Shown one piece after another: positions 15,081 through 22,356 of a stretch of DNA of 64,000 bases. How positions within the stretch are numbered: position 1 is the first letter of the stretch; each line of letters opens with the position of its first letter. Both the position numbers and the translations under genes were made by a program. The notes under the pieces are model-generated. The model had not been told where the DNA came from, made no database searches, and was given only the letters and a program-made list of their open reading frames with translations. This DNA is from Luteococcus sp038433135 (GTDB lineage Bacteria > Actinomycetota > Actinomycetes > Propionibacteriales > Propionibacteriaceae), in the NCBI RefSeq assembly GCF_038433135.1, contig NZ_JBCDMV010000011.1, forward strand, positions 24,356 through 88,355. The letters are read 5' to 3'.

Positions 15081-15740
15081 GTGACCGAGTTCTTCGAGAC
15101 CTTCAACAATGGCGCGCGCCATCTGCGCGAGGAGAAGGAATTCCAGAAGGTCAATGTGCTGCAGGCCAAGCGGGGTGGCCGCGGGCCGCAGCCGCTGGAC
15201 CTCGAATCCGGCCGGATCGTGCTGGTGCGCCCCGGGGAACGGGTCGCCACCCGCGGGATCGAGGTGCGACGGGCCACCGCGGAGGATCATCGGGCCGCGG
15301 CCCGGGTGGCGGTGCACGCCTATCTGGACGGCGGGGAGCTGCGGCATGACGACCCCTACCTGGAGGTCTTGCGCGACTGCACCACCCGGGATCGCGACGG
15401 CGAACTGTGGGTGGCGCTGGACGGTGCTCGGGTGGTCGGCACCCTGACGTGGTGCCCGGCCGGCTCCCCGCTGCAGGAGGTGGCCGGCCCCGGCGAGGGT
15501 GAGTTCCGGGTGCTCGGGGTGGACCCGACCGCCCAGGGCAGTGGCGTCGGACGGCTGCTGGTGCAGGCCGCGATCGACCGGGCCCGAGCCGACGGCCTGA
15601 GTGCGATCGTGTTGTCGTCGTCCGAGTGGATGACCACCGCACACGCGCTCTACCGCTCGTTGGGTTTCGTCCGCACGCCCGAGCGCGACTGGTCGCCCCG
15701 CGAGGACGTGCACCTGCTCACCTACCGCCTGGAGCTGTGA
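15081..15740 (+). CDS. DUF6191-GNAT fusion acetyltransferase
   Basis: A 219-residue protein from GTG 15081 with ribosome binding site GGGAGG. Residues 1-50 match the DUF6191 type (FETFNNGARHLREEKEFQKV then GPQPLDLESGRIVL), a short domain normally found alone in actinobacteria. From residue ~58 (GIEVRRATAEDH) a GNAT domain follows, with strand and acetyl-CoA loop RVLGVDPTAQGSGVGRLLVQ near 130-150 and the final strand AHALYRSLGFVRTPERDWSP near 185-205. The family transfers acetyl from acetyl-CoA to amines or protein N-termini; the acceptor is unknown. The joining of these two domains is unusual and may be a local fusion. Downstream is a long structured intergenic region before ptsI. Confidence 0.75.
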   Translation: MTEFFETFNNGARHLREEKEFQKVNVLQAKRGGRGPQPLDLESGRIVLVRPGERVATRGIEVRRATAEDHRAAARVAVHAYLDGGELRHDDPYLEVLRDCTTRDRDGELWVALDGARVVGTLTWCPAGSPLQEVAGPGEGEFRVLGVDPTAQGSGVGRLLVQAAIDRARADGLSAIVLSSSEWMTTAHALYRSLGFVRTPERDWSPREDVHLLTYRLEL

Positions 15741-16054
15741 TTCGCCGCTGAGGGACCTCACAGGCTGCACTCCCATTGGGCTCGGCCGCCGTGGTCAGCT
15801 CCCTGCCCCACGAACCCACCCACGGTCCCCGAGCCTGTCGAGGGGTGCTGCGAGCGCGAGGAACGAGCGTGAGCAGCCCGCCCAGGCAGCGCGAGGAACG
15901 AGCGCGAACGCCTGGGCGGAACAGAAGGAACGGAGCGGAGCGACTCCCGAAAAGAGGGAACCCGGCCACCCACCAAAGTGGATGGCCGGGCTCGCTCAAG
16001 CCAGACTCGGGGCGCAGCCCCGATGGGGGTCCACGGGGGCGAAGCCCCCGTGTG
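15741..16054. other. Structured intergenic region with direct repeats and stem-loops
   Basis: This gene-free stretch holds several foldable elements: GCGAGGAACGAGCG twice (15855-15868 and about 15889-15902), each inside a stem (GCTGC with GCAGC; CGCCCAGGC with GCCTGGGCG), a half of the PEPVEG-type dispersed repeat (GAGCCTGTCGAGG, 15831-15843), a 12-bp-armed hairpin around 15961-15990 (CCCGGCCA with TGGCCGGG), a GGGGCGCAGCCCC hairpin, and a terminator at 16032-16052. No ORF here has coding features. It separates two convergent genes. Confidence 0.55.
16032..16052 (-). terminator. Terminator hairpin of ptsI
   Basis: CACGGGGGC (16032-16040) and GCCCCCGTG (16044-16052) are perfect complements around GAA. 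It ends 2 bp from the ptsI stop on the minus strand. Confidence 0.65.
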
Positions 16055-17713
16055 TCAGCTCAGGGCCGCGCGGGCGATCTCGCGGGCTTCCTGGGTGTTG
16101 TTGGCAGCCAGGACCGCGTCGGCGGCGGCCTTGCACTGCTCGGGGGTGACCTTGGCCAGCTGGGCCCCGACGGCCGGGATGGCGGCGACGGCCATGCTGA
16201 GCGAGGTGACGCCCAGGCCCACCAGGACGCAGGCCAGGTAGGGATCGGCGGCGGCCTCGCCACAGACACCGACGGGCTTGCCGAGCTTCTGGCCGGCCGC
16301 GGCGGTCAGGCCGATCATGGCCAGCACGGCGGGCTGCCACGGATCGGTCAGCTTGGCGAGCTTGGGGCTCATCCGGTCGGCGGCCATCGTGTACTGGGTG
16401 AGGTCATTGGTGCCGATGCTCATGAACTCGACGTGCTCCAGGAACTTCTCGGCCTGGACGGCGACGGCGGGAACCTCCACCATGATGCCGGGCTTGAGGC
16501 CCCGCTCACGGCAGAGCGCGGCAAAGTCCTTGGCCTCGTCGATGGTGGCGATCATCGGCGCCATCACCCAGGTGGGCTTGCCGTCGCTGGCGGCCTTGAC
16601 GGCATCCAGCTGGTTGGTGAGGATGGCGGGCTGGTTCTCGGCGATGCGCACGCCGCGCACGCCCATGGCCGGGTTCTCCTCCTCGTCGAAGTTGGCGAAC
16701 TTCAGCGGCTTGTCGGAGCCCGCGTCCAGGGTGCGAACGACGACCTTCTTGCCGGGGAAGGCGCCGATCACGGAGCGGTAGATCTTGGCCTGCTCCTCGA
16801 TGCTCGGCTCGTTCTCCGCGCTCAGGAAGCACAGCTCGGTGCGGAACAGGCCGATGCCCTGCGCCTCGCTGGCGGCGGCGCGGCCGGCGCCGGCGCCGTC
16901 CTGCACATTGGCCAGCACGTCAACCGGGGTGCCATCGGCCAGCTGGGCGGGTCCGCGCCAGCTGCGGATCGCCTCACGACGATCAAAATCGGCCTTGACC
17001 AGCCCTTCGGCCTCGCCGGTGTCGACGCCGGTCTTGATGGAGCCGGCGGCGCCGTCGATCAGCAGCTGGGTGCCAGCAGCGATGTGCTGCAGGCCCTCGA
17101 CGGCCACGATGCACGGAATGCCCAGCTGGCGGCTGATGATGGCGGTGTGACTGGTGGGGCCACCAAGCTCGGTGACCAGGCCGATCACCAAGGTCGGATC
17201 CAAGCCAGCGGTGTCGGCGGGGGCCAAATCATCGGCCAGCAGGATGGAGGGCTGCTCGGGGGTGGGGACGCCAGGCTCCGGCTTGCCCAGCACCTCGGCG
17301 ATCACCCGGTCACGGATGTCCTTCAGGTCGGTGGTGCGCTCGGCCATCAGGCCACCGATCTTCTCGAACATGGTGACGAACTCGTCGGTGGTGCGGGCGA
17401 TGGCCAGGTGGCTGGGCATGCCGGTCTTGATCCGCTTGATGATCGCCTTGTGCCAGCCCTTGTCACTGGCCATGGAGGCATTGGCCTCCAGCACATTGGC
17501 GGCCACGCCGGTGGCATGGGAGGCACGCTGGGAGAGACGGCTGCTGACGGCGGCGGCAGCGGCCTGGAACCTGGCCACCTCCGCGTCGCGGCCGTTTTCG
17601 GGGATGTTCGGGCTGTGCTCGGGGAGCTGGGGCCGTGGGGCCGTCCAGATGGCGGGGGCGTAGGCGACCCCGGGGACGACGCCGGTGCCACGGAGTTCGG
17701 ATGCACTGTTCAT
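16055..17713 (-). CDS. ptsI: PTS enzyme I, phosphoenolpyruvate-protein phosphotransferase
   Basis: A 552-residue protein, normal length for enzyme I. It takes phosphate from phosphoenolpyruvate and passes it to HPr. The active-site histidine lies in GGPTSHTAIISRQLGIPC near residue 188; the swivelling phosphohistidine domain is residues 1-250, and the C-terminal PEP-binding barrel has GIGLFRTELCFLS and the Mg2+ site EVPAVAVQAEKF, ending with GVCGEAAADPYLACVL. The start ATG 17713 (MNSASELRGTGVVPG) has GGAAGGG about 11 bases upstream; an upstream ATG is possible but has no ribosome binding site. It is divergent from fruR-fruK-fruA-ptsH, so the general and sugar-specific PTS proteins form one locus with a shared regulatory region. 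Confidence 0.95.
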   Translation of the reverse strand: MNSASELRGTGVVPGVAYAPAIWTAPRPQLPEHSPNIPENGRDAEVARFQAAAAAVSSRLSQRASHATGVAANVLEANASMASDKGWHKAIIKRIKTGMPSHLAIARTTDEFVTMFEKIGGLMAERTTDLKDIRDRVIAEVLGKPEPGVPTPEQPSILLADDLAPADTAGLDPTLVIGLVTELGGPTSHTAIISRQLGIPCIVAVEGLQHIAAGTQLLIDGAAGSIKTGVDTGEAEGLVKADFDRREAIRSWRGPAQLADGTPVDVLANVQDGAGAGRAAASEAQGIGLFRTELCFLSAENEPSIEEQAKIYRSVIGAFPGKKVVVRTLDAGSDKPLKFANFDEEENPAMGVRGVRIAENQPAILTNQLDAVKAASDGKPTWVMAPMIATIDEAKDFAALCRERGLKPGIMVEVPAVAVQAEKFLEHVEFMSIGTNDLTQYTMAADRMSPKLAKLTDPWQPAVLAMIGLTAAAGQKLGKPVGVCGEAAADPYLACVLVGLGVTSLSMAVAAIPAVGAQLAKVTPEQCKAAADAVLAANNTQEAREIARAALS

Positions 17714-17920
17714 GTGGGAAAACCCTTCCAAGTCTCGCCGACGGCTTCGGCCGAGCTCGGCCGACAGCATCGAGAACCATCTGCTTCCACGCAGGTGTGG
17801 CAACACACTAGACCAAGCCTCCGACGCTTTTCAGGGGTCTGGACGAAATCAGCCGCGGGAGAAAGTTCCCCAGGAAGTTTCGCCTCACCTCTTGTGCATT
17901 CCCACACATAGCCATAGTCT

Positions 17921-17937
17921 TCAAACATAATCAGACA
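17921..17937. promoter_or_regulatory. Candidate DeoR-type (FruR) operator
   Basis: The minus strand reads TGTCTGATTATGTTTGA, i.e. two direct copies of TGTYTGA separated by three bases, a pattern used by DeoR-family repressors of sugar operons. It lies in the 272-bp divergent region between ptsI and fruR, 49 bp upstream of the fruR start. A partial inverted match (ATGTTGAA) follows at about 17944. Likely autoregulation by the neighbouring DeoR protein. Confidence 0.45.
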
Positions 17938-17985
17938 CAAACCAATGTTGAATTGGGTCTGGTTGCGCCAAAGGAGGACGCACGC

Positions 17986-18753
17986 ATGTATGCCGAGGAG
18001 CGACGACAGCTGATCGTCCAGCTCGCCCGCAGCCAGGGCCGCGTGCAGGTCAGTGCCGTCGCGGACCAGTTCAATGTCACCCCGGAGACCATCCGTCGCG
18101 ACCTCGAGGTGCTGGACCGCCAGGGCGTTCTGCATCGGGTGCACGGCGGGGCGATGCCCTCGGAATTCCTGCCGCTGGGTGACCTGGCCGTCGTCGACCG
18201 GGAGAACAGTGCGGCCGAGCAGAAGGAACGGATCGCGCTGGCGGCCCTGCGGCTGCTGCCCAACCAGCCCTACAGCTCCATCCTGATCGACGCCGGCACC
18301 ACCACCAGCCGCCTGGCCGCGGCGATCCCCACCAGCACCAAGATGACGATCTTCACCAATTCACTGCCAATCGCGGCCACCCTGAGCTCCCGCACCAGCG
18401 CCGATGTCCAGCTGCTGGGCGGGCACGTCCGCGGCGTGACCCAGGCCTGCGTCGGCGGCAACACCGTCGCCTGGCTGAGCAAGCTGCGGGTGGACGTCTG
18501 CTTCCTGGGGACCAACGGGATCTCCGCCGGCCACGGCCTCTCGACACCGGACAGCGAGGAGGCCATCGTCAAGGAACAGATGGTCCGCTGCGGGCGTCGC
18601 GTCGTGGTCCTGGCCGACAGCCGCAAATTCGGCGCCGAAACCGCCACCAGCTTTGCCACCATGGATGACATCGACGTGGTCGTCACGGATGCCGTCACCG
18701 ATCTGCAGCGTCGCAGCTGCACCGAACGAGGAATTGAGGTCGTCGTCGCATGA
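17986..18753 (+). CDS. fruR: DeoR-family transcriptional regulator of the fructose operon
   Basis: A 255-residue DeoR-family repressor. The N-terminal winged helix is MYAEERRQLIVQLARSQGRV to TPETIRRDLEVLDRQG (residues 1-50), with the typical R-R-D-L recognition helix, then the VHGGA hinge. The C-terminal effector domain has ILIDAGTTTSRLA near 100 and FLGTNGISAGHGLSTPD near 180, the loop that senses a phosphorylated sugar. The start ATG 17986 follows AAAGGAGG, an ideal ribosome binding site. The stop overlaps the fruK start by four bases. By position it should respond to fructose-1-phosphate and control fruK-fruA-ptsH and perhaps ptsI. Confidence 0.9.
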   Translation: MYAEERRQLIVQLARSQGRVQVSAVADQFNVTPETIRRDLEVLDRQGVLHRVHGGAMPSEFLPLGDLAVVDRENSAAEQKERIALAALRLLPNQPYSSILIDAGTTTSRLAAAIPTSTKMTIFTNSLPIAATLSSRTSADVQLLGGHVRGVTQACVGGNTVAWLSKLRVDVCFLGTNGISAGHGLSTPDSEEAIVKEQMVRCGRRVVVLADSRKFGAETATSFATMDDIDVVVTDAVTDLQRRSCTERGIEVVVA

Positions 18754-19724
18754 TCATCACCTTCACCGCCAATCCCAGCCTGGACCGCACCGCCCGGGTT
18801 GAGGGCACCGTGACCCGGGGCGGAGTGAACCGGCTGGGGCCGGCCACCAGCGAACCCGGCGGCAAGGGCGTCAATGTCGCCCGCGCCATCCAACTGGCCG
18901 GCCAGCCGGTCATCACCGTGCTGCCCGCCGACGACAAGGATCCGCTGCTCGCCGGGCTGGATGCCCTGGGCGTCGCCTACCGCAATGTGCCGACCGGCCG
19001 CCCGGTGCGCTCCAACCTGACCCTGGTGGAGGCCGACGGCACAACCAGCAAGTTCAACGAGCCCGGCCCGACGCTGGACGAGGAATTGCTGGTCACCCTG
19101 CGCAACACCGTGGTGGGCGCTGCCCGGCAGAGCAATGGTTCGGTGGCCAGCTGGGCCGTCCTGGCCGGATCGCTGCCGCCCGGCGCCCCCACCAACTCCT
19201 ACGTCCACCTGATCAACCAGCTGCACGAGCTTGGCGTGCGGGTGGCCGTCGACACCTCCGACGCCCCGCTGCAGGCCCTGGCCGCGGTGCTGCCGAAGAC
19301 CGCCCCCGACCTGGTCAAGCCAAATTCGGAGGAGCTGGGGCAGCTGTGCGGGATCGACGGGCTGGCGCTGGAGGACGAGGCTGCCAAGGGCAACTGGGCG
19401 CCGGTATTGGAGGCCGCCCGCAGCCTGACCGCGCAGGGGATCGGCTCCGTGCTGGTGACCCTCGGCGGCTCCGGCGCCCTGCTGGTCACCGCCGACGGCG
19501 CCTGGCATGCCACCCCCCCGGCCATCACCGTCGCCTCCACCGTGGGCGCCGGCGACTCCTCGCTGGCCGGCTACCTGCTGGCCGACGTCGAGGGCCTGGA
19601 CGCCCCGGAGCGACTGCGTCGGGCCGTCGCCTATGGCTCGGGCGCCGCCGCGCTGCCCGGCTCCCAACTCCCCCACCCCGATCAGACGCTGCCCGACCAG
19701 GTCACCGTCACGCCCGTGGGCTGA
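18750..19724 (+). CDS. fruK: 1-phosphofructokinase
   Basis: A 324-residue PfkB-family sugar kinase. It phosphorylates fructose-1-phosphate, delivered by the fructose PTS, to fructose-1,6-bisphosphate. The N-terminal signature TFTANPSLDRT, GGKGVNVARAIQLAG near residue 35 and the C-terminal ATP and catalytic motif VGAGDSSLAGYL near 265 are clear, with the catalytic Asp in GAGDS. The start overlaps the fruR stop by four bases, coupling translation. After the stop, an inverted repeat with a 44-nt loop (CCCGTGGGCT at 19713-19722 with AGCCCACGGG at 19767-19776) precedes fruA and may adjust the ratio of the two proteins. Confidence 0.94.
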   Translation: MIITFTANPSLDRTARVEGTVTRGGVNRLGPATSEPGGKGVNVARAIQLAGQPVITVLPADDKDPLLAGLDALGVAYRNVPTGRPVRSNLTLVEADGTTSKFNEPGPTLDEELLVTLRNTVVGAARQSNGSVASWAVLAGSLPPGAPTNSYVHLINQLHELGVRVAVDTSDAPLQALAAVLPKTAPDLVKPNSEELGQLCGIDGLALEDEAAKGNWAPVLEAARSLTAQGIGSVLVTLGGSGALLVTADGAWHATPPAITVASTVGAGDSSLAGYLLADVEGLDAPERLRRAVAYGSGAAALPGSQLPHPDQTLPDQVTVTPVG

Positions 19725-19799
19725 GCCCAAACCCACCGCACAGCACCCGCAGTATTAACACCCCAGAGCCCACGGGCTCACCCATCTGGAAGGTTCCAC

Positions 19800-21890
19800 A
19801 TGTCCACACCATCACTGATCGAGCCGGGCCTGGTTGCCCTGGACACCGATCTTGGCCGCACCAAGGACGAGGTGATCCGCGGCCTGGCCGGCATCGTCGC
19901 CGCCACCGGGCGCGCCGAGGCCGACGGCCTGGCCGCCGATGCCCTGGCCCGCGAGGCCAAGTCCCCCACCGGGATGCCCGGTGGCTTTGCCATCCCGCAC
20001 TGCCGCTCCGCCGCGGTGAACACCGCCTCACTGGGCTTCGCCCGGCTGAGCACTCCGGTCGACTTCGGTGACAAGGGCGGCCCGGCCGACCTGGTCTTCC
20101 TGATCGCCGCCGCCGAATCCGGTGGCGCGGACCACATGAAGCTGCTCACCAAGCTCGCCCGCGCGCTGGTGAAGAAGGATTTCCTGACCGCGCTGCGCGA
20201 GGCTCGAACGGCCGACGAGATCGTCACCCTGGTCAGGGGCGTGGTGGAGCCCGACGGCATGGACGCCGCCGCTGCCCCCGTCGCCGCCGCGGCCGCCGGT
20301 TCCACGGCTGCCGTCGCCAGCACCGAGGTCGGCAAGCCGTCGATCATCGCGATCACCGCCTGCCCCACCGGCATCGCGCACACCTACATGGCCGCCGACT
20401 ACCTCACCGGCGCCGGCGAGGAGATGGGCGTCGAGATCGTCACCGAGCCGCAGGGTTCGACGGCAACCGATCCGGTGAGCGCGGATCAGATCAAGGCCGC
20501 CACCGCCGTGATCTTCGCCACCGACGTCGGCGTCAAGGGCCGGGAGCGCTTCGCCGGGCTGCCGGTGATCGAGTCCGGCGTGAAGCGCGCGATCAACGAG
20601 CCGAAGAAGATGATCGAGGAAGCCCTGGCGGCCGCCAAGGATCCCAATGCTCCCCGGGTGAAGGGGGATGCCGCCGCGGCGGCCGCCGGTGCCGGTGGTG
20701 CCCGGAGCCAGCTGGGCTGGGGCAAGCGGATCCAGCAGGCCCTGATGACTGGTGTGTCCTACATGGTGCCCTTCGTCGCGGCCGGCGGTCTGCTGATTGC
20801 CCTGGGCTTCCTGCTGGGCGGCTACCAGATCCCCTTCGTCGGGGATCACATCCTGGGCAACTACTCGATCACCAACCTGCCCAGCTACACCGAGGTGGCC
20901 AATGCCACCAAGGACGGCGCGGCCCTGTTCACCCCGGACAAGGTGAACAGCCTGCCGCACAACGGAATCCTGCTCTACCTGGGCGCGATGCTGTGGAAGC
21001 TGGGCGCCCTGGCCTTCGGCTTCCTGCTGCCCGCCCTGGCCGGCTACATCGCCTTCGCGATGGCCGACCGCCCCGGCATCGTCCCCGGCTTCGTCGCCGG
21101 TGCCGTGGCCGGCGCCACCGACGCGGGCTTCCTGGGTGCCCTGGTCGGCGGCCTGATCGCCGGTGCCGTGGCCGCCTGGATCGGTGGCTGGAAGGTGCCC
21201 CGCTGGCTGCGCGGCCTGATGCCCGTCGTGATCATCCCGCTGTTCGCCAGCCTGGTTGCCGGCGGCCTGATGTACCTCGTGCTGGCCAAGCCGATCTCCG
21301 CGCTGATGCGGATGATGACCAATGGCCTCAACGGCATGACGGGCGCCTCGATCGTCCTGCTGGGCGTGATCCTCGGCCTGATGATGTGCTTCGACCTGGG
21401 TGGCCCGGTCAACAAGACCGCCTACCTGTTCGCCACCACCAACCTGACCGTCGCCGCCGTCGCCACGCCGTCGATGAAGATCATGGCCGCCGTGATGGCC
21501 GCCGGCATGGTGCCCCCGATCGCCCTGGCGATCGCCACCGCGCTGCGGCCCAAGCTGTTCACCAAGGTGGAACAGGAGAATGGCACCGCCTGCTGGCTGC
21601 TGGGCGCCTCCTTCATCAGCGAGGGTGCGATCCCCTTTGCCGCGGCCGATCCGCTGCGGATCATCCCGGCCACCATGGTCGGCGGTGCCATCACCGGCGG
21701 CCTGACCATGGCCCTGGGCGCGGCCTCCAAGGCCCCGCACGGCGGCTTCTTCGTCTTCTTCGCGATGGACAAGTTCTGGGCCTTCGTGCTCTCGATCCTG
21801 ATCGGCTCGGTGGTTGCGGGCCTGCTGGTGATCGTGCTGAAGTCGATGAAGAAGAAGGAAGTTTCGGACCCGACTGCCGTCGCGGCCTGA
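19800..21890 (+). CDS. fruA: Fructose PTS permease, EIIABC
   Basis: A 696-residue protein in the order A-B-C. EIIA is residues 1-145 with the phosphorylation histidine in GFAIPHCRSAAV near 66; EIIB is residues ~170-265 with the phosphocysteine in ITACPTGIAHTYMAADYL; EIIC follows from ~300 as a membrane domain of about ten helices with MTGVSYMVPFVAAGGLLIAL, the fructose-family loop LGGPVNKTAYLFATTNL and GASFISEGAIPFAAADPLR. A linker rich in Ala and Gly joins the domains. Together it imports fructose and phosphorylates it at C1. ATG 19800 is preceded by GGAAGGTTCC. fruK lies upstream and ptsH downstream. Confidence 0.95.
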   Translation: MSTPSLIEPGLVALDTDLGRTKDEVIRGLAGIVAATGRAEADGLAADALAREAKSPTGMPGGFAIPHCRSAAVNTASLGFARLSTPVDFGDKGGPADLVFLIAAAESGGADHMKLLTKLARALVKKDFLTALREARTADEIVTLVRGVVEPDGMDAAAAPVAAAAAGSTAAVASTEVGKPSIIAITACPTGIAHTYMAADYLTGAGEEMGVEIVTEPQGSTATDPVSADQIKAATAVIFATDVGVKGRERFAGLPVIESGVKRAINEPKKMIEEALAAAKDPNAPRVKGDAAAAAAGAGGARSQLGWGKRIQQALMTGVSYMVPFVAAGGLLIALGFLLGGYQIPFVGDHILGNYSITNLPSYTEVANATKDGAALFTPDKVNSLPHNGILLYLGAMLWKLGALAFGFLLPALAGYIAFAMADRPGIVPGFVAGAVAGATDAGFLGALVGGLIAGAVAAWIGGWKVPRWLRGLMPVVIIPLFASLVAGGLMYLVLAKPISALMRMMTNGLNGMTGASIVLLGVILGLMMCFDLGGPVNKTAYLFATTNLTVAAVATPSMKIMAAVMAAGMVPPIALAIATALRPKLFTKVEQENGTACWLLGASFISEGAIPFAAADPLRIIPATMVGGAITGGLTMALGAASKAPHGGFFVFFAMDKFWAFVLSILIGSVVAGLLVIVLKSMKKKEVSDPTAVAA

Positions 21891-21932
21891 GATCAGTCAC
21901 AATTGACCCACTCACTGTTGAAAGGAACCACC

Positions 21933-22193
21933 ATGGCTAGCAAGACCGTTACCGTCGGCTCCAGCGTCGGCCTGCACGCCCGCCCCGCCGCCATCATCGC
22001 CGAGGCCGCCGGCGAGTACGACGACGAGATCACCCTGTCGGTCGATGGCGAGGAGGGCGTCGACGCCAGCTCCCCGCTGCTGATCATGACCCTTGGTGCC
22101 GAGAAGGGTGCCCAGGTCACCGTCGAGAGCGACGACGAGGCTGCCGTCGAGGCCATCGCCGCGCTGGTCGAGAAGGACCTCGACGCCGAGTGA
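21933..22193 (+). CDS. ptsH: Phosphocarrier protein HPr
   Basis: An 86-residue HPr. The active-site histidine is in SVGLHARPAAIIAEAA near residue 15. The regulatory serine region is VDASSPLLIM near residue 46; whether an HPr kinase exists cannot be seen. It carries phosphate from enzyme I to the sugar-specific EII proteins. ATG 21933 is preceded by GAAAGGAACC. Placing the HPr gene at the end of a fructose operon, with enzyme I divergent, gives the locus all parts needed for fructose uptake. A strong terminator follows. Confidence 0.95.
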   Translation: MASKTVTVGSSVGLHARPAAIIAEAAGEYDDEITLSVDGEEGVDASSPLLIMTLGAEKGAQVTVESDDEAAVEAIAALVEKDLDAE

Positions 22194-22227
22194 GCATCCC
22201 CGCCTCCCGTCGCCGACGGGAAGCATG

Positions 22228-22261
22228 AAGAGGGCCGGACACCAATGTGTCCGGCCCTCTT
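22228..22261 (+). terminator. Rho-independent terminator of the fructose operon
   Basis: AAGAGGGCCGGACAC (22228-22242) and GTGTCCGGCCCTCTT (22247-22261) are perfect complements with a CAAT loop, followed by TGACTT. Confidence 0.85.
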
Positions 22262-22321
22262 TGACTTCCATGGACCCTCACCCCACCCCCTCGCCACGCA
22301 TCGGTTCGAGATATGCCACTA

Positions 22322-22345
22322 TTAGCACGGAATCTTCCGTACTAA
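22322..22345 (+). promoter_or_regulatory. 24-bp palindromic operator upstream of norB
   Basis: TTAGCACGGAA (22322-22332) and TTCCGTACTAA (22335-22345) are inverted copies with one mismatch and a TC centre. It ends 11 bp before the TTG start of norB and just overlaps the ribosome binding site, so a bound dimer would block transcription or translation. A NO-responsive regulator is the expected binder by position, but the half-site does not match an NsrR or FNR site that I can recall with certainty. Confidence 0.6.
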
Positions 22346-22356
22346 AGGGGAATGTC

